Shown: positions 53,223 to 64,000 of the stretch, in pieces | Position numbering within the stretch: the stretch's first letter is position 1 | Layout: each line of letters opens with the position of its first letter | Source: Morella rubra | Lineage: Eukaryota; Streptophyta; Magnoliopsida; Fagales; Myricaceae | Length of the DNA stretch: 64,000 bases | Direction: 5' to 3' | NCBI GenBank assembly: GCA_003952965.2 | Contig: RXIC02000112.1 | Span: forward strand, 1-64,000 | Position numbers and translations under genes: made by a program | Notes under the pieces: generated by a model | What the model saw: the letters and a program-made list of their open reading frames with translations, nothing else | Told to the model about the DNA's origin: nothing | Databases searched by the model: none

Positions 53223-54601
53223 GCAAGTCGAATTCCCTCCGAGTGTTTGGTTTTAGTTTCTCGTTTTCGATGCTAGTTTGTCCCTGTGCTTTTTCCCGTT
53301 TTGGTATGATTCCCGAGAAATCGAAGGAGAGGTGAGTAGAAAAGCGATAGAGGAAAACAAAGTGACCGAATAGGAGGCGCGGTTTAATACTTTTATATTT
53401 GTGCCAAATGTATTACAACGTCTTCTCATGCTTTTTACATTTGGGGTGTTCTTCTTCTTCTTCTTTACCCTCTGCTTTCTCGGCAATGAAACGGAGTATT
53501 TGGGGTTTTCCCTCATCTTACTTTGGGAAGAATTTCATTGCAAAGTTCAGGCTTTTGAGTTAACTTGTATCTTATGTTCAATGAGATTCACATGCGCGTG
53601 GGAATTGGAAGCTTTTGTATATATTCTCAGTAGTGTTTCTATTGAAGGATTGGTTTTATTGCTGGATAAGAGTAATGTATTTTTTGATGTCCAGCTGACA
53701 TAAAGGCCCCTCTGGTTCACATGCTTTTGGTTTATGTGGTTAGCGTGTTGTGGGTCAGTTTTCATCGATTGCAACGGTTTTATATAACAGGAAGAATGGG
53801 GAGAGTGACAAATACTGTGAAAAGGGTTTGGATAAATATGTCTGGTACTTATCTTTTCGAGCTTAGGGGCATTGTATTTTATCAATGTTGTAGTAATTGG
53901 GGAAATAGGGGGCGGGAGTTGGTAGTAGTATGTATTCTATTCCCAACTGCAGGACATAATGCTAAAGTATTGGAAATTTTATAGGCGAGGAAGTGGACAC
54001 TGGGAAGAATAGGGTTATAGCATGAATGGAGAAGTTGCTGAGAGAAAATAGGGTAAAATTTTTAGGCAATGTGCGACGGAGACTTGGAAGCACACTACTA
54101 GGAAATATCTCTTTGCCTGAAGAAAAGAGAAAATTAATAATATGCTAGGATGGAGGAATGCTATTATGCAGGTTCAAGTTTTGTGAAGATGTGGGGGGCA
54201 TTGAAGAGGGATTTTTTTTTGAAGCTGGGCAAAGACAAACTGGGCAATGTCTAGATGAGAGTTTGGTCATGTATGAAGTGGAATCGCTAGACAGAGGGTT
54301 ATCTGATAAACTTGGTATACTTGAGACAATGGCTTTGTTAAGTTGACTGGAGCTAAAAGCATATTGAAACAAGATAGCAAATAGGAGTCCAAAGCGTAGT
54401 TTTTTTTGCATGACTGGAGGAGCAGATAGTGTACCATGTGCACATGCCAAACTGGTTTGAGAAGACACTCGATTGCTCTTTTTGTTGATCTGTGGAATAG
54501 AATGTTGGGAATGATTTCGAGTAGAATGTGGAATAGATAAATATAATGTGTAACAATATTTTGTGTGTTTTGTTCTTCTTGTTTCTTTTCTTTTTTCTTT
54601 T

Positions 54602-54632
<31 letters not shown>

Positions 54633-54786
54633 GTTGTGTGGATCATGATCTTATACACAAAACTTTAATTGCTTTGTATGGATTTCAAAATTTGTATTCT
54701 GTACAGAATCATCTTATCTTGATCAATCTGCTTTTCTTCTTTGCCCAGGCTAAACTCAAATTGATTGAATGATTGTGCAACTGCAG
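53223..54786 (+). other. Probable leader intron of MOS1
   Basis: Sequence between the presumed non-coding leader and the first coding exon. It contains no recognisable coding domain; frames at 53401-53703 and 53721-53984 look random. A T run followed by 22 G lies at 54598-54633. It ends TGCAACTGCAG, a good acceptor. Confidence 0.45.
54612..54633 (+). repeat. Run of 22 G
   Basis: Uninterrupted G run directly following a long T run, upstream of the first MOS1 coding exon. Confidence 0.9.
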
Positions 54787-54793
54787 TTGGACT

Positions 54794-57700
54794 ATGACAT
54801 CAAGTATGTTGAGTGGAGAGAGAAGGTATAATCTGATCTTATCCCTCACTGATCACTTGTATCTTTGACCTTATGGTATTCTAGGTTCTCTCTGCTTAAA
54901 ATTTTTGTATAGCACATTTATTTATAGTGCTTGAAACTGTCGGTGTTCTTTTCCTGACTTGCATATGTTTGTGATACGAGGTGACAAATTTGGGGTTGCA
55001 TGTTTTATTTGGCAGCAAAATAGTAAAGAACTAGCTTATAGCCCGTTTAATGCATGGAAGCGTTAAGCACTAATTATGGAAATTTTGAATACACATACCG
55101 ATCTGCTAATTTCATAAAAAATTTACAGTTGGAGACTCTGTGTTGCGTTAGACTGATAATGAATTGAAAAGTGTTTGAATATACCTAAATACCACCCAAA
55201 TTCAGGCCTTTCTGTAATTTAATGGGTGAAATTAAAGCTACGAAGTGTTAATAAGAAACAATTTTCTCTTGATGGATTATGTCTGTAATGCATCTTGTCA
55301 AAATAGAAAAAAGGAAAAAAGCAACCTCCTGAAGGGAATATCCAGGGATATTTATTAGCCATGTGCTGGTAGGAGAGAGCTAGTTATAGGGTTTAAGTTC
55401 AGAGAAAAAAATTGGTAATTAACTTAGATTAGTGACAACCTCTGTAAGTCTTTGTGCAGGAACTGTAAAAAGTTGAAAGTTTATATATAGAAAGTTTCAC
55501 ACGTAAAGGAGATGACTCAATCGGGAGGAGGAAAAATGAAAGGCAACCGTTTCATCTTTTCTACTTGTTTAGGACCAAAATAATTAGGAAAATTCGAGAG
55601 AACTTGCATAGATTTAGTTCTTAATTTGTGTAAGGGTGATGGGGAATCAGTGAACCATGTCTTATTACATTGTCCCGTGGTGAGAGGTTTGTGGAAGCAT
55701 GTATTTTCTATGGTAAATCTTCATTGGGTTATTCTGGAGTGGGTTGGTGATGTCTTGCTTTGTTGGGGGAGAAAGTTTAAGGATCCTCTCGCTAAATTTA
55801 TTTGGATGGTGATTCCTTCTTGCATATGGTGGAGTCTTTGGAAGGAGCGGAATAGAAGATGTTTTGAGGATTCCGCTTTGTCTTTGGAAAGCTTGCAGGG
55901 CGGTTTGATGTTTTATCTTTATTTCTGGGCTAATGCTTTGTTGGGTGGCCCTTTCTTAGATTTTCAGGATTTTATTAGTTTCTTCGCTTTTATGCTGTAA
56001 TTTTTGTCAGTACAATCTTTGTATTGCTCTTTTTTCCTTTCTTTTAAATAAATTGATGCTTACTTATCAAAAAAAAGATTTAGGTTTTCTAGGAGGGGAA
56101 GAAGTGAAGGGAGGGCCTTGATGGTGATTAGATGATGCCAAAAATTATTAGTTGGAATGTTAGGGGGCTCAATGATAGGGCTAAGTGTAGAGGAGTGGGG
56201 AATTTGTTACGGGGATGGAAATCAGACTTGGTTTGTCTTCAAGAAACTAAGATGTATGTTATGTCTGGTGAGGTTATTAGAAGGTTGTGGGGTGGTCCTC
56301 ATGTTAGGTGGTGCAGTTTGGAGGCGGATGGTGCCTCGGGAAGTATTTTGTTATTATGGGATGCGAGAGTGATTGAGTTGTTGGATTCTTGCACTGGTTC
56401 TTTTTTTGTTTCGGTGGTCTTTAAAAACGTTGAGGATGGAGTTGAATGGATGTTTTCAGGTGTCTATGGTCCTAATGCTGATAGTAGTCAGAGTTTTTTG
56501 TGGAATGAGATGGCTGGGATTCGGGCTTTGTGGGACATTCCTTGGTGCATTGGGGGAGATTTTAATGTTACTCGCTTCCCTAGTGAGCGTTTGGGGGGCG
56601 GAGGGGTGGGCTCAGCAATGGAGGAGTTCTCTGATTTTATTTCTGAGATGGGGTTATTGGATATCCCATTGTTGGGGGTTGCCTTCACTTGGTCTAACAA
56701 CAGGGCATCACAGTCTTGGTCGAGGATTGATCGCTTTCTGTTTTGCCTTGGTTGGGAGTCCTTATTCCTAGAGGTTTCTCAGCAAAGATTGACTCGTCTA
56801 TATTCGGACCACTTTCCCATTATTCTGGCGGATGGCAAGGTTAGAAGTGGGAAGAGGCCTTTTCGTTTTGAGAACATGTGGCTAAAAGAGAATGACTTTG
56901 TGGATAGTGTTAAGGAGTGGTGGGAGTCTTTTGAGTTCTTGGGTTCTCCTAGCTTTGTGCTAGACTCTAAGCTAAAAGCTTTGAAGAATAAGTTGAAAGA
57001 GTGGAACCATGGTGTGTTCGAGGATCTAAGTTTCAGGAAGTCATCTTTGTTAAGGGAGTTGGAGTCATTAGATTCGTCGGATGAGGAGGAGAATCTTGAT
57101 GATTGGGGGAAAGTGAGGAGGATGGAGGTTTTGGGTGAACTGGATCATTTGATTGAGTTAGAGGAGATTAGTTGGAGACAGAAGTCAAGGTCCTTGTGGC
57201 TTAAGGATGGGGATAGATGCACTACTTTTTCCATCGCATGGCCAATTCGAATAGGAGGGCTAACTTGATTGCTAGTTTGGAAGTGGAGGGAGAAACTGTG
57301 GAGGACCCGTCACTTATTTCAAAAAGTATTGTCGAGTTCTATAGCTCTTTGTATAAAGAGCCCTTTTCTTGGAGGCCGGCCCTGGATGGCTTGCAATTTG
57401 ATTCCATCTCTGAGGCGGATGCGTGTTGGCTTGAGAGGCCCTTTGAGGAGGACAAGGTCACAGGAGTGGTCCGTAGCCTTAATGGTGACAAGGCTCCGCG
57501 GCCGGATGGGTTCATTTTAGCATTTTTTCAGTCATGCTGGGAGGTGGTTAAGGGGGATGTTTTGGCTATGTTCAATGAATTTGCCTAGAGGGGTAAATTT
57601 GTTAAGTGCTTGAATGCTACTTTCATTGTTCTCATTCCTAAGAAAGCTGGAGTTGTGGACTTGAGAGATTTCCTCCTATTAGTTTGGTTGGAGGGGTTTA

Positions 57701-60700
57701 TAAGATTCTCGCCAAGGTGTTAGCGAATAGGTTGAAGATGGTTCTTAAGAAAATCATATCGCCTTCCCAGAATGCTTTTGTGAGGGGTAGACAGATTTTG
57801 GGTTAAGTTTTAATAGCAAATGAGTGCATTGATTTGAGATTACGTTCGAATATGCGGGGGCTGATGTGCAAACTTGGTATTCACCAGGCTTACGACCATG
57901 TGAATTGAGATTTTCTGTTGTATTTGTTGAGGAGATGTGGGTTTAGTGAGAAGTGGTGTAGGTGGATGGCGTTCTATATATCTACCGTTAAATTTTCTGT
58001 TATGGTTAATGGCTCTTCTCATGGCTTTTTTGGGAGTTCTAGAGGTTTGCGTCAGGGTGATCCTCTTTCACCCCTTTTGTTCGTGATTGTCATGGAAGCA
58101 TTTAGTAGGATGATGAACGAGGCGGTTGGGAGTGATGCTATTAAGGGGTTTGAGGTGGGGCGAGGTGGTAGTAATGGGGTGTGCATTTTCCATTTGCTCT
58201 TTGCTGATGATACGTAATCTTTTGTGGGCTGAGGAGAATCAAGTGCGAAACCTAAGATGCTTACTTTTGTGCTTTGAGGCGGTGTCGGGTCTTAGGATTA
58301 ACCTTGGCAAATCTGAGGTTATTCCTATTGGAATAGTTAATGTTGTTCAGTGATGGCGAGATTTTGGGTTGTAGGGTATCGTCGCTCCTGATGACTTACT
58401 TGGGCCTTCCTTTTGGTGCTAAGTTTAAATGTGTGCATATTTGGGATGGTATCGTTGAGAGATTTGAAAGAAGGTTGGCGGGTTGGAAGCGCATTTATCT
58501 TTCAAAGGGGGAAGGTTAACGTTGATTAGATCTACTCTTTCTAGCCTTCCTACATATTTTTTGTCGCTATTTCCTATTCCGTTGTCTGTGGCTAATAGGT
58601 TGGAGAAGCTGCAAGGGATTTCTTGTGGGGAAGTGGTGGTGATGAGCACAGGTTTCACCTTGTTAGGTGGGCTAAAGTTTGTTCCCCTATTAGAGCTAGA
58701 GGGTTGGGACTTAGGAGACTTCGTTTATTCAATAGAGCTCTTCTTGGAAAATGGCTTTGGAGATTCTCTTCGGAGAGAGATAGCTTATGGAAGACAGTTA
58801 TTTCGGGGAAGTATGGGTGTGAGGAGAGTGGTTGGTGCACTTTGGAGGCGCATGGCTCTTATGGGGTTAGCTTGTGAAGTACATTAGCAAAGGGTGGCAA
58901 TTTTTTAGTGAGAATATTAAGTTTGTGGTTGGAAATGGCTCCATAATCCGGTTTTGGTATGACAAGTGGTGTGAGAATATTAAGTTTGAGGTTGGCGTTT
59001 CCTCTGTTATTTGCTCTAGCTCGATGCAAGGATGCTTGGGTGGCTGATTGTATGGAGTTGGGATCCGGAGTTGTTGTGTGGGATGTTCATTTTGAGAGAT
59101 TGATCAATGATTGGGAGGTGGAGGTTTTTTCGACGTTTTATTCCTTACTTTACTCGGTGAGTAGGAGAAGAGGGGGAGAGGATAAATTGCTTTGGATGGG
59201 GTCCAAGGGTGGAGTCTTCTCTGTTAAGTCATGTATTCTTTGCTTTTGGAGGGCTCTAGTGCGGTTTTTGACTCCTCCTAGAGTTGCTTTCTTTGTTTGG
59301 GAAGCCACTCATAGGAAAATTCTGACCATTGACAACTTGAGGAGGAGGGGAGTGTGCTTGACGGAGTGGTGCTATTTATGTAAGAGTGACGGAGAAACGT
59401 TGATCATATCCTTATTCATTGCAAGATGGCGAGAGGATTGTGGGCGCATGTGTTGAGTATTCTCAACTATGATTGGGTTATGCCTAGGAAGGTGGTGGAT
59501 GTCTTGTATTGTTGGAGGAGGAAGTTTGAGAATCCTATCGCTTCGACCATTTGGAAGATGATACCGGCTTGCATATGGTGGAGTTTGTGGAGGGAAAGGA
59601 ATGAGAGATGTTTTGAGGATAAGGCCATGTCCTTGGATCGTTTGGGGGGTTCTATGTTGCATTCTCTTTTTTGTGGGCTAATTCATCTTAGGTTGTCCTT
59701 TTGAGGGTTTTTTGGATTTTTAGCTTGTTTGCTCTAGTGTTTTCAGTATATTCTCTTGTACTGTCAACTGTTGGTATCACTAGTGTTCATTCATTTAGAT
59801 TATATGTAATCCTTCTGTTCAAGAAAATATAAGTGTGGTTTTTCTATCCCTGATACGTTTGACAATGGTGGATCATCTACCATTGGATGGAATTCTATGA
59901 TGTTGTCGGGGCATTTTGTTTTCTAAAAGGATCATCCTGTTCCTATGTTCATTGACCCTTATTATTACGGACTATGAGATTATCCTTTTTAGGTTGGCTG
60001 TGTGATACATGGAGTACATGTGGTATATCCTCGGTGTGGGGTTGGTGCTAGAGGAGCATGACTTTTTGGGGAAAGAGTCCTGATGTGTTTGAACAATGTT
60101 TGGTAAGTTATTCAGTCCATCCTATAACAATTTCCCCTTCAGTTTTTAGAGGACTCTAAGTTTAGTCTTTGAGTTATTGGATGGTTTTTTGGATAGGAAT
60201 TATGGCGAAATGGGGGGCAGGGTCTAGTCGTTTTTTGGAGATGAATGCTTTCCTTTGGCTTAAGTGCACAAAATGCAGTACCAAGCTGGCCTTCGCTGAA
60301 TCTATGTGGTTTGTTGGGTCTTCCCATAATCTGTTGGAGCTCGTGGGCGCTGTGTTGGAGTATTCATTTGTTATTATGTTTATCTTCCATGAGGCGGGCG
60401 TCGACATTATTCCTACATAGTTGAGTAGGATTCCAAGGTGGGCCTTTGAGGGGTTGGTCATCGTCTGGTGGATCCACTTTCTGTAGTGCGACCCATAAAC
60501 TTTGTTAAGTCCTTAACTTTTTGTTTTTTATTGTTGCTCTTGTTTTTGGGTGGGTGTTTGGTCTGGAGTGGTTTTCTGAGGTGGGTACCAATTGTTCTCA
60601 TTCCTAAGAAAGCTCTTGAGAGATTCCTATCAGTTTGGTTGGAGGGGTTTATAAGATTCTCGCCAAGGTGTTAGCGAATAGGTTGAAGATGGTTCTTAAG

Positions 60701-63700
60701 AAAATCATATCGCCTTCCCAGAATGCCTTTGTGAGGGGTAGACAGATTTTGGATTAAGTTTTAATAGCAAATGAGTGCATTGATTCGAGATTACGTTCGA
60801 ATATGCGGGGGCTGATGTGCAAACTTGTATTCACCAGGCTTACGACCATGTGAATTGAGATTTTCTGTTGTATTTGTTGAGGAGATGTGGGTTTAGTGAG
60901 AAGTGGTGTAGGTGGATGGCGTTTTGTATATCTACCGTTAAATTCTCTGTTATGGTTAATGGCTCTCTCATGGCTTTTTTGGGAGTTCTAGAGGTTTGCG
61001 TCAGAGTGATCCTCTTTCACCCCTTTTGTTCGTGATTGTCATGGAAGCATTTAGTAGGATGATGAAGAGGCGGTTGGGAGTGATGCTATTAAGGGGTTTG
61101 AGGTGGGGCGAGGTGGTAGTAATGGGGTGTGCATTTCCATTTGCTCTTTGCTGATGATACGAATCTTTTGTGGGCTGAGGAGAATCAAGTGCGAAACCTA
61201 AGATGCTTACTTTTGTGCTTTGAGGCGGTGTCGGGTCTTAGGATTAACCTTGGCAAATCTGAGGTTATTCCTATTGGAAGAGTAATGTTGTTCAGTGATG
61301 GCGAGATTTTGGGTTGTAGGGTATCGTCGCTCCTGATGACTTACTTGGGCCTTCCTTTTGGTGCTAAGTTTAAATGTGTGCATATTTGGGATGGTATCGT
61401 TGAGAGATTTGAAAGAAGGTTGGCGGGTTGGAAGCGCATTTATCTTTCAAAGGGGGAAGGTTAACGTTGATTAGATCTACTCTTTCTAGCCTTCCTACAT
61501 ATTTTTTGTCGCTATTTCCTATTCCGTTGTCTGTGGCTAATAGGTTGGAGAAGCTGCAAGGGATTTCTTGTGGGGAAGTGGTGGTGATGAGCAGGTTTCA
61601 CCTTGTTAGGTGGGCTAAAGTTTGTTCCCCTATTAGAGTGAGGGTTGGGACTTAGGAGACTTCGTTTATTCAATAGAGCTCTTCTTGGAAAATGGCTTTG
61701 GAGATTCTCTTCGGAGAGAGATAGCTTATGGAAGACAGTTATTTCGGGGAAGTATGGGTGTGAGGAGAGTGGTTGGTGCACTTTGGAGGCGCATGGCTCT
61801 TATGGGGTTAGCTTGTAGGAAGTACATTAGCAAAGGGTGGAATTTTTTAGTGAGAATATTAAGTTTGTGGTTGGAAATGGCTCCATAATCCGGTTTTGGT
61901 ATGACAAGTGGTGTGGGTTTGAGGTTGGCGTTTCCTCTGTTATTTGCTCTAGCTCGATGCAAGGATGTTGGGTGGCTGATTGTATGGAGTTGGGATCCGG
62001 AGTTGTTGTGTGGGATGTTCATTTTGAGAGATTGATCAATGATTGGGAGGTGGAGGTTTTTTCGAATTTTATTCCTTACTTTACTCGTTGAGTAGGAGAA
62101 GAGGGGGAGAGGATAAATTGCTTTGGATGGGGTCCAAGGGTGGAGTCTTCTCTGTTAAGTCATGTATTCTTTGCTTTTGGAGGGCTCTAGTGCGGTTTTT
62201 GACTCCTCCTAGAGTTGCTTTCTTTGTTTGGGAAGCCACTCATAGGAAAATTCTGACCATTGACAACTTGAGGAGGAGGGGAGTGTGCTTGACGGAGTGG
62301 TGCTATTTATGTAAGAGTGATGGAGAAACGGTTGATCATATCTTCTTCATTGCAAGATGGCGAGAGGATTGTGGGCGCATGTGTTGAGTATTCTCAACTA
62401 TGATTGGGTTATGCCTAGGAAGGTGGTGGATGTCTTGTATTGTTGGAGGAGTTTGAGAATCCTATCGCTTCGACCATTTGGAAGATGATACTGGCTTGCA
62501 TATGGTGGAGTTTGTGGAGGGAAAGGAATGAGAGATGTTTTGAGAATAAGTCCATGTCCTTGGATCGTTTGGGGGGTTCTATGTTGCATTCTCTTTTTTG
62601 TGGGCTAATTCGGTCTTAGGTTGTCCTTTTGAGGGTTTTTTGGATTTTTAGCTTGTTTGCTCTAGTGTTTTCAGTATATTCTCTTGTACTGTCAACTCTC
62701 TTTTTCATTAATAAAGTTTAATTATCAGAAAAAAAAAATTGTATCACTTTTCAGTTTCTATACACTTGTTCATTCATTTAGAGTTATATGTAGGTCATCC
62801 TTCTGTTCATTTCTTTTTGTTTTCCGCTGACTAGAAAATATATTGTGTTCGTGAAATGTCCTCTATTGTGCATTAAAAAACTTTTTTCTAATCGTTTTTC
62901 TATCCCTGATAAGCGTTTGACAATGGTTTCATTTTTTACCCCTTAACTTTCCCCATTCTCCTGTTTTGTGCATATAGAACATCTAAGTTAGGAAAGCCAT
63001 TGGATTATTTCGCCGAATTCTATTAACCATGATGTTGTCGGGATCTTTTATTTTTGCATTTTGTTTTCTAAAAGGAGGAACCCCGTCATTTTGATTATTT
63101 TTGTCGTGGATTGTTATTTTCGCCACTGTTCTAATATGGTTTAGTCTTTATGTGCACAAATTAATTGGTCATTGATGTTAGTTATTGAAAAGAAGAATGT
63201 CCCTTATTATTACGACTAGTGCTGACTATGTGTTTGTTGTGGTTCTTCTATTTTCACTAAAATGTGTTCTTATTATCCTTTTTAGCACAATTGAGCAGTT
63301 GGTGTATGTTTGGTCTGTGTGATACATTTAAAATCCAATTATTCAAGGAGTACATGTGGTATATCCTGAAGAATATTTTTGGTAAAGTCGGTTCATATAT
63401 TTGTTGACCTAGAATTTACATACATCCTTAGGTTGTAATCTAGTGCTACCAATGCTTTTGTAGGTGGGCTTCTGCTTCTACCAGAAGAGTTGGCATGACT
63501 GTTTTGGGGAAAGTTGCTGTTCCAAAACCCATAAACTTACCAAGTCAAAGGTATTTGGCTGATTTTCTTTTATTTTTCTCTTCACAGAGGGGCCCTGTTT
63601 TCCTCCCCTAAAATTGTTTGTTTTTTCTCTGTTGTTTTAAGGTTGGAAAATCATGGTCTGGACCCAAGTGTGGAAATTGTTCCCAAGTAAGTTATTCATC

Positions 63701-64000
63701 CATTAGTCTAGGGCATCTGATATCTATATCTTGCTTCCTTCTGTCTTTCTGTCTTTCTTGCTTTTTGTCTCTATATTTGTGATCAATTCATGATTTTGTG
63801 TTTCCATTTGATATTATGATGTTATTAATTTTCATCCAAATTATGATGCCCGCGTGGTCCTTATAGGGGTACACATAGCTGGGGAAGTAGATCGTCTTCT
63901 TCCACATCAAATGCCTGGGGTTCTTCAGCACTGTCTCCTAGAACTGATGGTGGTAGTGGTTCACCAAGCCATCTTAGTGGCCGTCCTTCATCTGGTGGAA
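54794..64000 (+). CDS. MOS1: MODIFIER OF SNC1 1 (MOS1), 5' part
   Basis: Large plant protein with a BAT2-like N-terminus; in Arabidopsis MOS1 controls expression of the immune receptor gene SNC1 and flowering regulators in the nucleus. Seen here: exon 1 54794-54825 ([10 protein letters not shown]), exon 2 63464-63550 ([20 protein letters not shown]), exon 3 63642-63686 ([14 protein letters not shown]), exon 4 63867 to beyond the window edge ([20 protein letters not shown]). All junctions keep frame. The Ser/Gly-rich low-complexity start and the [13 protein letters not shown] motif are diagnostic. Intron 1 is 8638 bp (54826-63463) and contains three LINE-derived segments in the same orientation as the gene. 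The rest of the coding region lies outside the window. Confidence 0.92.
55610..56078 (+). mobile_element. LINE-1 fragment A, 3' end only
   Basis: A 5'-truncated L1-type element in MOS1 intron 1. The frame to 56000 shows the zinc-knuckle-like end of plant L1 ORF2 ([37 protein letters not shown]) and a stop. AAATAAATTGATGC and an A-rich tail (56072-56078) follow. 5' truncation is usual for LINEs. It differs clearly from copies B and C. Confidence 0.85.
56094..59769 (+). mobile_element. LINE-1 copy B, ORF2 with endonuclease and RT, broken
   Basis: Plant L1-type LINE. The endonuclease domain is open from 56132 to 57268 ([28 protein letters not shown]). Reverse transcriptase follows in several frames: [20 protein letters not shown] and the catalytic FADDT (about 58199-58215). 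The zinc-binding RVT end ([34 protein letters not shown]) runs to 59704. Frameshifts and stops (for example TAA in the QILG stretch about 57805 and TGA about 57907) disable it. ORF1 is not seen. The 3' end shows no poly-A, unlike copy C. Confidence 0.9.
59770..60590 (+). other. Sequence between LINE copies B and C
   Basis: 59770-60030 matches the intron sequence after LINE C (62740-63360) in blocks, with pieces missing. 60034-60075 resembles MOS1 exon 2 (GCATGACT, TTTTGGGGAAAG) and 60086-60120 resembles the end of exon 3 with its donor (GTAAGTTATTCA). These are exon relics and not usable exons. 60130-60590 is unassigned; a frame at 60169-60420 has no recognised match. Confidence 0.6.
60591..62738 (+). 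mobile_element. LINE-1 copy C, RT to 3' end, near-duplicate of B
   Basis: Starts at the ATTGTTCTCATTCC site of copy B (57625) and follows B to its 3' end, with FADDT at about 61145-61160, RVT end segments to 62390, and then a poly-A tail (62729-62738). It shares with B the stops in the QILD/G and VN-stop-DFLL stretches, and differs mainly by 1-2 base gaps. The endonuclease is absent. The shared damage shows that it is a copy of B or both derive from one damaged source. Confidence 0.9.

Noticed and set aside
56157-56771. Additional overlapping frames in LINE B
   Set aside because: They are shadow frames of the endonuclease reading 56132-57268.
60169-60420. 83-aa frame between LINE copies as a gene
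   Set aside because: Short, no known motif, embedded in rearranged repeat sequence.

Overview
The window is nuclear DNA of a flowering plant. Its genes have many short exons and GT-AG (a few GC-AG) introns, AT-rich spacers, MITEs, a copia LTR element and L1-type LINEs. The recognised proteins are eudicot-like, and the gene style suggests a woody rosid; that taxonomic guess is inference. I saw no rRNA, tRNA, CRISPR array or bacterial-type operon.

Layout. 1-1236: last exon of an LRR receptor kinase (+). 2220-7371: a copia/Sirevirus-like element that kept part of gag, lost pol and carries an internal inverted copy of its own 5' end. 8633-13477: a nine-exon CDC48 AAA-ATPase (-), head-to-head with a JMJ20/JMJD4-type JmjC gene (14545-19476, +) whose exon 2 is duplicated exactly. 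22089-25239: a seven-exon neprosin-family secreted protein (-) with two GC-AG introns. 25240-34327: mostly spacer with MITEs. 34328-36001: a UAS-UBX protein (+), probably a CDC48 adaptor. 37318-40637: a plastid-type CRAL-TRIO protein (+). 40638-45163: spacer with MITEs and an mTERF pseudogene. 45164-47502: a secreted SOUL haem-binding-type protein (+) with a broken copy of its first exon in the intron. 49284-51629: a membrane apyrase (-). 54794-64000: the 5' part of MODIFIER OF SNC1 1 (+), whose first coding intron is 8.6 kb and full of LINE copies.

Functionally these are ordinary single plant genes with no cluster. The one plausible link is CDC48 with the UBX protein 21 kb away, because UBX proteins dock on the CDC48 N domain.

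The most unusual theme is structural. At four places (JMJ20 exon 2, 36.7 kb, SOUL exon 1, MOS1 intron) a segment sits beside a second copy that is identical or nearly so in blocks but often lacks internal pieces. This is either recent local template-switch duplication or false duplication in the assembly. I found no convincing new multi-gene system. Exon boundaries were read by eye from splice motifs and conserved protein sequence; coding lengths were summed and stay in frame.
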